64,000 nt of DNA from Amyelois transitella (Eukaryota > Arthropoda > Insecta > Lepidoptera > Pyralidae). This document shows, one piece after another, positions 34,990 to 47,699 of the stretch (the first letter of the stretch is position 1; every line of letters begins with the position of its first letter). Below the pieces are notes generated by a model. The model was not told where the DNA came from. It did no database searches and was given only the letters and a program-made list of their open reading frames with translations. The stretch spans positions 6,991,001 to 7,055,000 of the forward strand of contig NC_083514.1 in the NCBI RefSeq assembly GCF_032362555.1, read 5' to 3'. The position numbers and the translations under genes were made by a program.

Positions 34990-37870
34990 AATTAGCTTTT
35001 TTCCTTGTGTGAATTATACTACCTATATCAACAGGAAGAAAAGTGCTTTGAATACACTATATTCCTTCTTCTCTCCAAGACTTGTATTATCACTCTTCAG
35101 ACACAGGTTTTTTAACTTACTTGGTGAATCTCAGCAAATTTTATTTCATAACTTCTCTATAAAGAATTGATGAATCTGATTAGTTATGGAGTTTATTCAT
35201 AATTGAGCATTTCAATTGATCCCCGCAGTTTGAAAATCTCGGTCCTAGACCTGACATTCCACTATAAAGTTTAGAAAGTGTAATGTCTCGACAACCCTAG
35301 TGGCCGTCGCGACGCTCGCGCTTGCGCCTGAAGTGTGCGCGTCCGCTGCCCGCTCCAATGTACGCAGACAGGTGTGGCCGGCTGCCGCGCGTTTTCATAC
35401 AAAACCAACGTTTCACATATAAAAGGCACTTCCTTTCATCCCACAATCTCTGTCGGGAATGCCCATTAATTTGCCAACACAATATTTTTAGTGCGCGGCT
35501 CGCGTGTAATATATCGTGCCCACGTGTCGCCGTATGTCGCCCGACGAACGGCTGCGTCAAATTATTTTCGTTCGTGTCACAAGATACACCGCTCATCTGG
35601 ACATTTTTCCTTTAAAAATCATCACCAAATGTTAATGCGCCCACGACGCACTTCCGGTGGAAAACGTGCGCGCAGCTTGCCGGGGAAAATCTCGACTTCG
35701 CTCTATAATTTTTGTTTGTGTCATACTTGCATCGTACAATTACCGAGGATAAGCTATATTTAAGTAAATCACAGTCGGCTCCATCTTGAACCATCACTGT
35801 AATCTTTTCAATATATCTCGCTGGGTGAGCTACATGCAAATCAACGGGCAATTTTCATGGAAACCGCGCGTTCATTCCATGATCGATGCGCGGCGGCGCC
35901 GGCGGCGGTCCGGAGACCGGCAATCTTCATATTATCGAACCATTTTACGATTTTCCCGCCAAACCCATTCATCATATTTACATAAAGCTTCAACAATGCT
36001 TAATATTTTAACACCGCTATATTTTTAGGCTGGTTTGCGGCCTCGTTGCCTCCGATGCACATCAATAAATCTGCTTAAATCGCGGCTGTTATTTTACGAA
36101 TGCCAGATAATAGTTGCTATGATATACGGTAAGCCACTATCCTTTATGGCTGGTAACAATTTATTAATGTTTTTCAACATCGTATTAAAGTATCAAAGAG
36201 AGAGTAAAGTTGAAACAAAATAAATTGTTGCAAACTGGTGAGAGTGGAAAAATATGTATTTAATTTGTCGGTGTACTATTTTTGCCTCGTTAGGTCGCCA
36301 AAGGTTCAAAGAAAATAAAGTCTCAAATAAGTAATACAAACCCAAGCATGTTCTTTTATATGGCAAGCTAAAAGATTTGATATTTACCTAAGAAAGATTC
36401 ATAATTCAGTTACTGATTGGCTAAACTAACATTGAAATTAGTTTGAAATTAATTTTAGTTTAGCTATAAATCAAAGCAATAATTTCAAAGTGCTAATAAC
36501 AATATGTGTATGTAAATAGCAAACGCAGAACGATCAGATTGGTGGGATTGGATCGATTTCGTTTGTAATATATTATCTGTTCGAGTGAAGCAATAAATAT
36601 AAATTCTAAATTCTTACGGCAGACACGTATGACATAATGTCTAAACATTGAATATTAGTAATAACATGATCAAACGGTATAACTGCATGATTTATGTTTT
36701 GAGAAATCAGGAATGTTTATTGAAGAATATTCTGAAACAATCACAACTGTATTTTATAAAATTTAAAACTGTTTCTGTACTAAATTACTGTTTTAAAAAA
36801 TTAAATGAACGTTGAGAATCTTAATTTGGTTTGTTTGTTAACTTTAATTTTACGTCTAAGATTACCATTGCTTCCAGCTTATTAAGCACGATGATATATA
36901 ATTAATTCCAAATAACCAAGTAAATATCCAAATAATGGAAAATGTTTCTAACACTTGGTATGGAGAAATAATACAATCTCCGCTAGTAAGTGGAATTTGA
37001 ATCAGGGTTGTGTAAACAATTATAATTTGCACTTGTATGACGGACGTCCGCTGTGTGTTGGACAGCTGTGCTGCACACTTCATATACTTATCATTCAGCA
37101 GTGTATTTATACAATGGCTAGTACTGAAGTATTTTCTAGCTGTATATTCCGACTTGTGGAATTTGGCCGACACTTTTGACGTGCATGTTAATTTTATGCT
37201 GGCCCTTTCTATTATGTTATGTTGTGATATGAAAGGTGTTGATGTTTCTGCAAAAAAATTAAGTTTCACTTTCGAACTAGCTGTATTTAACGGTAAATAT
37301 TGCACCCAAAGGCACTAAAAGCGATCGCTTCAAGACAATGAAAGTATGAATGGGTGACTTCAATGGAGTTTTATTGCGAATTTAAATGTGTATGTGTGTA
37401 TGACAGTGTGATATACCTTAACATGGTAGAATTATTGACTGACTTAAAAAGATCAGGAGAAGAAAATGACATTAAACTACACTTGATTACGTGTGATTAA
37501 TTAAATAGGCGGTCGTAAAAAAAGATCGTTGTGTAATTAATTAGGACCGCGTGTGTACACCTCGAGACAAACGCCGGTGACAACTGTTGTCTGGTCGTCT
37601 CGACAGCTGCGCGCGCGCCGGCCAACATCACAATACACTCCAGGGTTGGACATCGACGTTATAGTGTTGTCGGATGTATTAAACAATTTAATATTAAGGT
37701 ATAAATTTAATAATCACAATATTATATATAGAAAAAATGCACTGGCCCTTTGTTCGATGTTGATGAAACTTGAATTCGCTTGATAAGCAAAATAGCGGGC
37801 CGTAATTCTACTGTTCTGTACAAGGAATAGAGTATTTTTAAACGAGTATCAAATTAGAGGATCAGGTTTA
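34990..37870. other. Gene-free stretch with CpG-rich islands
   Basis: GC-rich islands stand at 35290-35400, 35490-35560, 35630-35700, 35860-35930 (GGCGGCGCCGGCGGCGG) and 37545-37640. The longest ORF of the desert, 36862-37305 on the minus strand (147 codons), has no recognisable motif, is AT-driven and overlaps equally long ORFs on the other strand, so I do not call it a gene. Confidence 0.4.
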
Positions 37871-37872
37871 TA

Positions 37873-37943
37873 AAAAAAAAAATACATTTTCCTATTATGC
37901 GCAGTATCATACTGTGTATAATAGGAAAATGTATTTTTTTTTT
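37873..37943. repeat. Long hairpin, 35-nt arms around a single base
   Basis: Arms 37873-37907 and 37909-37943 pair fully about base 37908 (c). All positions are Watson-Crick except two that would be G-U in RNA ('gcgcag' opposite 'ctgtgt'). The outer 10 pairs are A-T. Both mismatches are transitions, as expected from decay of a once-perfect palindrome. A 'ggcagttt' direct repeat follows at 37944-37960. Confidence 0.9.
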
Positions 37944-38229
37944 GGCAGTTTGGCAGTTTTTGTAGAAAGCGCAAATCGATAACCCTATATCATATATCAA
38001 CCGCAAACAAGAAGATTGTGAACTATACTGCCCATGCATAAATCCAAACTCAAATAAATCTATATTTAAAGGTATAGTTGTAATTGAAAGTAGCTGTCAA
38101 GGAACCGTTGTACGGTATTAGTCATGGAAATTGCGTGACTTTGTTTTATATCAAATTAATAGTCGATGGATATAAATAAAGACTATCAATTTCTCGGCAT
38201 TACAGTTTAGATCATATCGGAGCGCTGAC

Positions 38230-38345
38230 ATGGTTAACGCTCAGTTCTAATGCAGCTTAGTCTTATTTCTGTGGGAGTACTTGGAAAACGGGATTTGAAC
38301 CTGCGCTCTACTATGATTCCATGTCAAAACATTTAAGCCCATTTT
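38230..38345 (-). repeat. Possible degraded tRNA-derived SINE head
   Basis: On the minus strand 'gcgcaggttcaaatcccg' contains a B-box-like GGTTCAAATCC, preceded by 'cttaaatgttttgacatgg', which resembles the anticodon region of lepidopteran SINEs. No cloverleaf forms. Weak call. Confidence 0.3.
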
Positions 38346-38349
38346 GTTA

Positions 38350-41040
38350 CCAAGCATGAGGAGTGTTTGTAATTTTTATCTGTCATGTCTCGGCGTTGGG
38401 TAATACATATACTTACTTAATGTCTCAGTAATTTATTTTTAATTTTGTTAAGCACAATTTACAATTTCAGATATAGAGTAATAGATTATAATAGATAGTA
38501 TTTGCCTGTATATTTTTATAGTGAAATATTTCTTGGTTTTTCAAATGTTCAAGGACTACGAAGATGTATCTAGTAAAGCAGCACACAATTTATTTTTTAA
38601 GCCCTATCGAAAATGTTTTCATTTTTAGTGATCTCCAATTTCTTTTCGATATTTAATACTTGCTTGTTCCAAAGAGATTTTAATTCAATTTGATTACCTG
38701 TAAGTTATTAGCTTGTGACTGTGAGTCATACCGGGGCGTCGTCATAGTGACGCCGCCGCCGCTCTGTGATTTATTTATCTGAGCCAGCTCCGCATCTGCC
38801 TCAACATTCGTTACTCCATCATCAGGGCGAGAATAAAACTGATTCACACGCGGTCTAGCCGCCAGGGTTGGTTCACTTTCACTTAATGTAACTTTGAAAG
38901 GAATACACCGATTTTACCTTAGTCACCTAGTGCCCAAATTATGTCGTATATTTCAAGTCTATGCAGAAGAATGATGAAACTAATTAGGAATAAAGATGTA
39001 GTGTACTGTTTAAAGAGATTTATATGTCACCACGATGAAATTCCTTTTAAGTATATCGTGCATTGAAATCTGAATAATGACAAAAATTTTTTTTTGTAAT
39101 TTGGTTTTTTTGTAATATCTTTATTGCGCAGAAATTTACACAGTTATATGAAATCGTACTTACATACTTTGTTGGTATTTATATGATCTAACTGTATCAA
39201 ATAATACATAAACTGTATTAAATTAACAGATGTTTTGGACAATATCTACTGAATATTCCTAAAGCTATAGTTTCGGCTTTCATGGGATAGTAGGTATAGG
39301 TAGTACTAGTTCGGTATTAATCAGGAATCTAGAGTGATCATAATCTTCGGAGCGCGGCTTCGGCACTTGTTTGTGTAGCGCGTGGTACAAGATTAGACGA
39401 GATAGAGATGATATCCACTTTAATTTGTTCATTCATTCATTTTGTTATACTTTTTCTTGTTGCCTTGTTAATGTAATTGCAATGATTGTCTATCTATTGG
39501 ACGCCTATTTTCTTAGTATAATATTCTGTCATAGCCTCAGCGGTGGCTGTTATAAGGTCATCCCGGGTGCATGTAATTTTGTAATACCATAGTACCTACT
39601 TTTAGATGTATTCGTATTTACTGTACCTATATTTCGCATATCAGTACCGATAGATGATACCGGGATGTACTCTATGTCGTTCACCAGACTTATTTATATA
39701 ATGTAAGAAGATTGGTTCAGTGGATAACGCGTGAAAAGAAAACAAACTTACTTTCGCATTTATAATATTAGTAATTGAGTTGGCGCTATTTATATATATT
39801 TAAGTTTCAAGATCAGTAATCAGTGAGATTTATCTAACAGTTTATAATATTTTTCACAAGAATTATCGAGATGTAAAAGAAGTTAAAGTTAACAGACTCG
39901 CGCACTTGTACCACGCCCCCAAAACGCACGTGCGGTGGGTATATTTTCTCAACAAGTCGAATTCGCTCTGCCGCCGTCCTAATATAAAGTGTATAAATTG
40001 TATGACGTGTTAAAAAGTTTCCAGTGTTATTGTTTACAATAGCAACTATATGAAGTCGATTGCTGAGAGATGCTTTTAGTTCGGCGCCGCGGATATTTCA
40101 TTTGTTAGTATTTGTTTATGTAAGTTCCTGTCTAGCGATAATAGTGAATCATGATGTAAAGTTTATCTCATATGTTTTATGTGCTTTAAGCAATTAGTAA
40201 ATGATTCCAACAGTAAAGTACTATTTGTTTACATTTCTTTTACTTAATTAATTTAATTAACATTTTTAGATCAATGCAGAAACTGAATTATATTGTTTTT
40301 ATATGGATTGAGTTGCTTACTATGGTAGTTATCTTTACTATGGTATGGAAAAACGTATTATGTATTGCAGGGGCATCTATCATAAGGTTTAAGGGTAGGT
40401 TTCTTGAAAGGGGGGGGGGGGGGTATCATAAAAAAATTACATCGTATAAGATAACATGATTAAGAACACTATCTTTAATGTGTCTGCAAATAATGGAATG
40501 ATTTAAATGAATTTAAGATGACCCCATTTCTACAAAGCGGTAGATTGGATGATAGTTTAATCTTCCATATTTGCAGGTGCTGTAGTACTGCGTACGAGTC
40601 AAATTCAAGAGATTCTTAAGAAAATAAGTACCATTCTAAGTATAATCAAGTAAAATCATAAATAAATGCATACTTACTGGAACATCTTCGTCAAATGTCC
40701 TATCGATCCGCAATCTAAACAAAACACGCCATGTTTTCCCATCTAAACAAGTGCTATTTAATTACGCGCGCTAATGCAATATCGTCTCCTTGCCCTGATA
40801 CAAATTGGCGGGCCCATGGCACGTAACTCAATCAGGACCCCTAGAGATAGATCCCCAGCACACAGATAAATACACAAATGGCACTAAATTTTCTTTATGA
40901 TACACTTGTTCCGATAAATGGATTGTTCCGAAATTTAGTTGCCTTAGCGTATATGAATGTTTACAATTTTAATTCTAAAAATTAAAAAAAAATCTTTTTT
41001 CTTAATATTTCTCATAATTTTACAAACCATTCTTTTTACA
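38350..41040. other. Gene-free stretch
   Basis: 38730-38870 is a CpG-rich patch; 39895-39990 is another with a CACGTG E-box; 40083-40088 is GGCGCC. 40410-40423 is a run of 14 G. No gene or RNA gene recognised. Confidence 0.4.
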
Positions 41041-41043
41041 AAG

Positions 41044-41330
41044 CATTCCTTCATGACTTTGTAGAAACCAAAAAAATGTCTTTGACCATCACGGAAATCG
41101 ATTGCGGCGAACGTGCGTGTCCTCGTCGGGCACAACCATGATTACTATCGATGTAATCTTCCAGATTTACACATAAAGAGTGGATAAGAATACAATTTAC
41201 ACACCATTGCACCCTGACATTCCTTCATGACGTCGAAGAAACCAAAAAAGTCTTGAAGCATTACGGCCATCGATTGCGACGCACGTGTCCGCGGAGGGTA
41301 CTACCACCGGTCTCGCATCGACATAATCTC
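41044..41330 (+). repeat. Diverged tandem duplication (about 115-bp units)
   Basis: Units 41044-41160 and 41218-41330 both start 'cattccttcatgac', share 'gaaaccaaaaaa', 'atcgattgcg' and 'acgtg', and end around 'taatct'. They differ by many substitutions and small indels. The units contain CpG-rich segments; neither encodes a clear protein. Confidence 0.7.
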
Positions 41331-41814
41331 GATAGAAACCTTTTTATTAAATTGCTAGCGGGGCGGACGGCCAGCTGTCAGACTTGTATGGGCTCGCCCG
41401 TATGATTTATACGTAGGATTGGATTCATTACGCTAATTGAGATTGTGTTTTTTTTAAGTAATTAGAAGTGAGGTGAATTACCAGCCGGCGCAATTCAAAG
41501 CGAGTGATATGAGCTTTCGATCGTTGGACTAATGAAATAGTCTATGTAATGATTGGAGCATATGGAGGAAACACCAAATGGTAATAAATTATGGTTGATT
41601 ATCTTTCTTTGAAATTATATATAACTTAAAATTATGAAATCACAGCACTTCATATTAATAAAATACTAAAAAAAACTTGCGCCTATTATAGTCGATCACA
41701 ACTAACTAAGTAAAGATGATTGTAAATAAAATATGAATAGAGTAAAAAAAGCACTTCCATGTTTATACTCGCATTCAACAGTGTATAAATGTATTTAGGA
41801 ATAGTATCCCTCGG

Positions 41815-41892
41815 GGCGGCGGCGGGGCGGAGCGGGGCGGATATTTTCGAATTGCAAGCACGTTTCGCGTAATTTAGCCGGGGCGGCGCGAG
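41815..41892. promoter_or_regulatory. Cluster of GGGGCGG boxes
   Basis: GGGGCGG occurs four times (in 'tcggggcggcggcggggcgg', 'agcggggcgg' and 'gccggggcggcg'), all on the plus strand, in AT-rich surroundings. This suits Sp/KLF binding. No downstream gene recognised. Confidence 0.4.
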
Positions 41893-42360
41893 TGGAAAAC
41901 GGTGTAAGCGTTTCATACTCCAATAATGCGGTACAATCGGTGATAAATTTCGTAGGCTTTGCTTTTATTGTATTTCTGAAAGACTAAAGAACCATGTTAA
42001 CTATATAAGAGGAGTATCAGATCATTACTTATCTAATGTTTTGATTAAATCCATCAAAAATATACAATATATTGTATTGGGTCATAATAGTAAATTTTAC
42101 TATAATAAAATATGGGTTAAGTACCTCTATTATAAACTACCTCTAATAGATATTTTGTTTATTAATTTATGTACATCAAGGAAAAAAATTGGAATAGAAA
42201 AAAAAAAGAGAAATTCAGGACAAGGGCATTACTTATTTCTAGAGAAATTTCTTCCAGTAGGCCCACGACAACTTTGTTGTGGCCGATAACGTCATGACGT
42301 GTGTAAGAGCTATAGTGGTTAGGCTACAAATTTGAGAGTGAAAACAAAAATATATAATTA

Positions 42361-42530
42361 CTAGCTGTTGCCCGCGACTTCGTCCGCGTAAAGTTCGAGT
42401 TGAATCTTAATCATACAGTCAGATACAGACAGACAGACAAAAATAGCAAAAAAAAATCTCTATCCGTTTCAGTCAAAATATTAAATGTACAGACAAAATA
42501 TTTTTACCGTTTTATTATATGTAGTATTTA
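42361..42530 (-). repeat. CTAG-ended dispersed repeat, short complete copy
   Basis: Starts CTAGCTGTTGCCCGCGACTT, the reverse complement of the CTAG end seen at 2357 and 47500. The body has GACAGACAGACA repeats, and the other end is 'ttttattatatgtagtattt'. Only about 170 bp, non-coding. Confidence 0.75.
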
Positions 42531-43039
42531 CGTGATTCTTTTTTTGTTCGGTAGAGTATACTTTCAAGTTGGTCCCGTTGTTACCTAGTCAGGATCTGAT
42601 GATGGTATTCCAGGGAAATCAAGGGCAAACCTCAAATTTACAGGCAATTACGTTTTTGACAATTTCATAGATCTGTTTAAGTATTTGCGTCTGCTAGTCA
42701 TCATCCCATGTGAATGAGCTGATTATGGAAGGTACAACTCCTCAACGGTTAGGAGTTGAAAGAAAATTCTTACGAAGTTATACGTACATGTGAGGCTATT
42801 AGGTTGACCTGATAATAAAAAGTAAATCTCATTAACGTTAAGAATTTAGGTGAAAATGGATGCGGACAAATTTCGTCTCTTCACTTGTTTCCTTTTAGCT
42901 GTTTGTATGGGTAGTGTTAACACAAAATAGGGATTTAAAGGCGTGATGTTATTAATGTTATGCATGTATGTACATAATTATGTATGTTATTATGTATGTT
43001 AAAGAGACGACTGAAAGTTGTCATACAAAGTCTTTTTTT

Positions 43040-43655
43040 TTTAAGGATGGGAAATCATCAAATGACCTCTCCCGCTCTGGGTGGAACGGAAGGGAGTGTC
43101 AGACTTTTACTGACTAAAACCCACCTCGTTCCTTCAGTTGCCCTTTGCGTTCCGGGGCCACGGTATCTCGTTAGAACTTTCCCGCAGCCCCGGCTCAGTT
43201 TATCCCTTTTCCCCCCCCTTGGGGGTTGACATTTCAAAAATCCCTTCTTAGTGCTCACTTATGTTACTAAAGGAACCTCTGTTCAAAATCTCAGACTCCT
43301 ATACCGAGCGGTTTCGGCTGTGCGTTAATAAATCAGTCACCCAATCGCACCCCCTAAATCACGATTGGAGGGTAGTTTGAAAAAACTTATAATGTCAAAC
43401 ATATTTACTTGCCTATGTACGTGTTCATGCCAAGTTTCAAGTTTATAAACCCAAGGAATAAGATTTTTCATAGAAACGTTTTTACCCCTTTTCCCCCCCT
43501 TGGGGGTAGAATTTCCAAAAATCCTTTCTTAGTGCTCCCCTACATATCCCAAAGAACCTACATTCCAAATTTCAGCTGTCTACGACCAGTAGTTTCGACT
43601 GTGCGTTGTCTGTCAGTCAGTCACTCAGTAACGGAAGAGTTTTATATATATAGAT
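43040..43655 (-). repeat. Two partial copies of a lepidopteran dispersed repeat
   Basis: Two blocks repeat the same text: 'cccccccttgggggt', 'tttccaaaaatccttcttag' variants, 'aaaggaacct'/'aaagaaccta', and 'gtttcg-ctgtgcgtt' (about 43205-43345 and 43490-43655). The second ends 'agttttatatatatagat', a terminus I know from this family. 43060-43200 contains an unrelated GC-rich insert. Confidence 0.7.
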
Positions 43656-43659
43656 TTCC

Positions 43660-45795
43660 TTAATCATTGTTCTATTCTGTAACCGAGTGTACATGTATGG
43701 CGCAGAATATAAAATTGCCACGATAATGTTTTATAGTCTCGTATTCATTGTTTCTCAATAACAGCGAGTTTTTAGAGCCGAGTAAACAATTTTATCGAAT
43801 GCAGGAACTAAATGAAAGGTGTTGTTGCGTCACCTTCCTCAGGTTAAAGTGTAATTGTACTCGCACGTGATCGCATTGAAAAAAGAGAGTTGAACGTTTA
43901 TAAAGTTACGCAATGTCGTGTATGCAGTATGCCATTTGATTGTAATATGCCGGTTTCTTTCTCAATGACGCTCGCTTTATTCCCATTTGAGGTTTATATA
44001 AGTTATATAAGTAAAACACTTTATTACACCAAAGGGAAAACACATAGGACCAAAAGAAAATAATATTTAAACTATGTATAATACACAATTGCGGCCTCAA
44101 TCAATTCAATCTCTTTCAGGTCATACCTAGGTACAACTTGGAAAAATAATAAAATGAGTCACAAGCAAAGCAAGCATCAAAACTTAGATGATATGTGGGC
44201 TATACCAAAGATTTTGTTAATAATTTGAATGGTCAAGTAAGATGATACTGATACGAGTTTTTTTCAATTTTATTTCTATGTTCTAAAATTCTTATATAAT
44301 ATACCGTTTTATTGTGCTCTAATGATGCCATTATTTTTTTAATTATTATTAAGTTATACTTACTCAAAACTCTATATACCTAGGTAGGTATACTCTGAAA
44401 CGGTATACGAGGTATTCATAGCATGTTTATACACATTTGCAACCCTTTCGTCCCCAGGGAAGTTGGGGAAGAGGTCCCGTCCCGCCCGGTCGATCGCAAG
44501 CGTCATTGATTTCTTCTACAAAATTGGATGCAGACTCAATGATGCTCGAATGTAGTCTAAACTCTTAGTTTATAAAGTTAATGGTTTAGGATTTTTGAAG
44601 AATGGTTTTAGCTATTTTATTTTGAAGAACAACATTTTTTATTCTGAGTTATTTATCATTAGACAAACAATAATGTTCACCAAATTAGGTAATGCAGGTT
44701 TCTTGATATCAATAATAGTTTTGTCGTGCACATACCTATAACAAGTTGGAAAAACATTGCTGAGTGATTATTGAACTTAGTATTATTTTTAACAAACAAG
44801 AAGTTCACTGTACATACCTTCTTTTAATGCAAACTCACGGAACCTTCATGGAAACATAAAGTATAGTAGCTAGGTAACTATTTAACGAACAACAAAACAG
44901 CCACCCTTAGCATTTTAAGTAACGAAGTTGAATAAATACGATACGATGGCGAAAAGTAAATAAAGACGCACAAATCGATAAAGTTTTCCCACCGATATTT
45001 TCGTTCGAAACCCCGGCGGTGCAGGCGCGTGCCGAGCCGGAACTTCGTTCGCGTTTCCGTCTGCCCATAATCACTGGAAATGGAAACGGAACACAGATAT
45101 GGACAATGATAAATGAGCTAATATTATTAGTCATAAATATAGTGGGATATTTTTAAGCAAAGCACTTTTAAGGGATATGACGAAGACCGAACGAAGTTTT
45201 TTAATTACTGAGAATGGTGATGATTGAAGCTTTTTGAATCTTATGGTTTTATATGCAATCAATAATACAAACATATATATGGTCACGTCTATATACAGTT
45301 CGACAGTTTTTATTTCTTCATCTTAATAAAACGGCGAAAAATCATAAGATGCAGTCCAGTTTCCAACACAAGAGGCAGAAGGAACACATAAAGATGGGAG
45401 GACACATTTTTTAGTTTTTTATATATTTTACACTCTCATCTTGCTACTGTCCCCATTATTACTCAGCTACTGCCAAAGTTTTGGATTTGATAAAAGTATC
45501 ACTCACGTAATAATATTGTTCTAATTCTGTGATAAACAGTTTTCAAACTATATTTATTCGATATTAATAGTAATCCCAAAATTTAGAAAACTATTTTTAA
45601 CTAATTATCTCACGACAAAAAGATTCTGTTGTATGTATTTTTTTCTTAATAATGAGTTCGTAGAAGTCGTAGTACGGTGCTACGATTGCTACGAACTGTC
45701 ACCGATGATTTTCTAAATTATACAAAACATAATGTTTGATTGTTGATGTTTGTTTACGGCTCTGGGATCTTACTCTATAATGTTTGATTAACTTT
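43660..45795. other. Gene-free stretch
   Basis: 44450-44510 and 44990-45080 are short GC-rich patches. 45265-45300 has a trace of repeat family A ('ggtcacgtctatata'). Nothing else recognised. Confidence 0.4.
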
Positions 45796-45801
45796 ACATA
45801 A

Positions 45802-46036
45802 ATACATACAATCACATTCACATCTCCCGCGAGTAAGACAGTGCCAACAGTCTTGAAAGACTGAAAGGCAACGTTCAGCTTCATGGTATTGAGATTCAAA
45901 TAGTCATAGGTTGCTAGCTCATCGCCTTCAAGAAGAATCCTAAATTTATTAGCCTTTCCCTTAGTCGCCTTTTACGATGTCTGTGAAAAAGATATGGAGT
46001 GGTCCTATTCTTAAGTGCTGGGAACCACACGGCACA
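45802..46036 (-). repeat. Repeat family A, nearly full-length inverted copy
   Basis: Runs from 'acatacaatcacattcacat' through 'cagtcttgaaagactgaaag', 'ttgagattcaaatag' and 'gccttttacga' to 'gggaaccacacggcac', the reverse of the consensus. Complete at both ends. Confidence 0.85.
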
Positions 46037-46854
46037 TGTTTGATGCGCTTGAAAGTTTACACATTATATTTTTTTTCGTACTAATGTTAGTAAACTGCAA
46101 GGCGTATTTAAAAAAGGTATTACATAGGTAAAGATACACAAAATAATCACAATTAGTACATTTAGTTAGTAATCCTTTTTGAAGTCGGTAAAAAAAGACA
46201 TTAACATAAATAAATGGGTGATCAATGAGTTACAAAGATAAAGTTATAGATAGACACGCTACGCCACGCGACTTTGAACAGATACTGAATGTTTTAATGA
46301 GTCGCTTGTAGGCGGCACGTGCCAGGGGTGAAACGTGTTGTTAGTGTGTAGTATGCTTTAGTTTGTATGTAGTACATAATATACCCTATGTAGTCTAGTC
46401 TACCTACCTCAAAACATCGTTATTACCAATGCATACGTATCGTAACATCTTAATTTCAAACTGAGCAGATACAGTGAGATAATATGTGAAACGCTATATA
46501 AGCAAAAATCGCCAATCAGTAAACATTTTATATAAAGACAGTCTATTTATAATACCCTCATAAATGTAACAAGTGTACGACATTTATCTTTAGACGTGAG
46601 AATAACAGTATCGATACATCAAATCGCTTCGGAATCGAGTGGTGTTTTCGTCACGGCTATAATGGGGTGCGATGCGAGCGAGTGCTAATCGAATGATCGC
46701 GAGTCGAGCCACTTGAAAGTGAAGACACAAAATAAAAATAATATAGAGCAAACGACCGGACCTGATTTCAGAAAGCAGACACATGAGCAGACCCCTTAAG
46801 TTTAAAAACCTCTAGTTTTTGTTGTAGTCATATAAGTCTACAATAATATAAGTA

Positions 46855-46960
46855 CAAAAAAATTGGCTAAGTGCGAGTCCGACAGACGGGCAGACAGACA
46901 GCGTAGGCTTATTATAGGGTCCCATTTTCAACTTAGGTATAGGTACGGAATCCTTGCTTA
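46855..46960 (+). repeat. 'ggctaagtgcgagtcc' dispersed repeat fragment
   Basis: 'ttggctaagtgcgagtccga' followed by a diverged 'gggtcccattttcaa' and 'ggtacggaatcc'. This resembles a very common insect interspersed sequence (ggccaagtgcgagtcggac ... gggttccgta). Degraded. Confidence 0.55.
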
Positions 46961-46987
46961 AAAATGACTAGCCTAATCGCCTATCCA

Positions 46988-47500
46988 TAAATATAATAAA
47001 ACTAACTGAACTTTGTCTGTACATTGAAGATATTTAAGAAAAAAATTATAAGGGGTCTTTTTAGGATCAATAGAAGCCAAAACAAGTTTTTTTTAGAATT
47101 TTTGTCTGTCTGTCTGTCCGTCTGTCTGTCTGTATGTTTGTACGCGCATCACGCAAAATCTACCGAACGGATCTGAACGAAATTCGGCACAAAAATAGTT
47201 AGTAGGTAACCTGGATTAGAATATAGGCTACTTTTTATCCTGAAATTCTATCCCAAGGGGATGAAATAGGGGGTGCACGTTTGTATTGAACTTCGTCATT
47301 TTTGAATGGATATAAAAAGCTATAAATAATTAATTATTAAATTTATTATGACGATTCTTACTCGCACTCACGTAGGTACATCTATTTTTTTTGCATAATA
47401 TTAGTTTATGTCAATGAAAGGCTCTTTATCTAAGCAATTATCTAAGCAATCTTTTTATGGAAGCGAAATTAACGCAGGCGAAGCCGCGAGCAAAAGCTAG
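46988..47500 (+). repeat. CTAG-ended dispersed repeat, long copy
   Basis: Contains 'ggggtctttttaggatcaat', a CTGT-unit microsatellite (47102-47135), 'accgaacggatctgaacgaa' and 'aggctactttttatcctgaa'. Ends 'gcgaagccgcgagcaaaag' then CTAG at 47497-47500. The terminal 30 bp match the inverted end at 42361, while the interior differs. Confidence 0.75.
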
Positions 47501-47611
47501 TTCTAAATAGAATCTCTGGTCCAGTCCCTTATCCGGCTTGTAAAATATGCGCTGGTAAGTGCAGTCTGCATTTTCTTTAATCATAGATAAATGAACTCCA
47601 TCTATATATAC

Positions 47612-47690
47612 ATCCACATAATCATGTCTATATCTTGCGAGGTAAACAAAGCCAGAGTAGTTGAAAAGCCGCGTCCCATTTAATTCAAAG
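47612..47690 (-). repeat. Repeat family A, degraded inverted fragment
   Basis: 'ccacataatcatgtctatat', 'cttgcgaggtaaacaaagcc' and 'gaaaagccgcgtcccattt' match the end block in reverse. Confidence 0.55.
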
Positions 47691-47699
47691 TATTTCCAT

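Noticed and set aside
36862..37305. 147-codon minus-strand ORF, the longest in the desert
   Set aside because: No motif, AT-driven composition, and overlapping ORFs of 74-93 codons on the other strand; nothing favours coding over chance.
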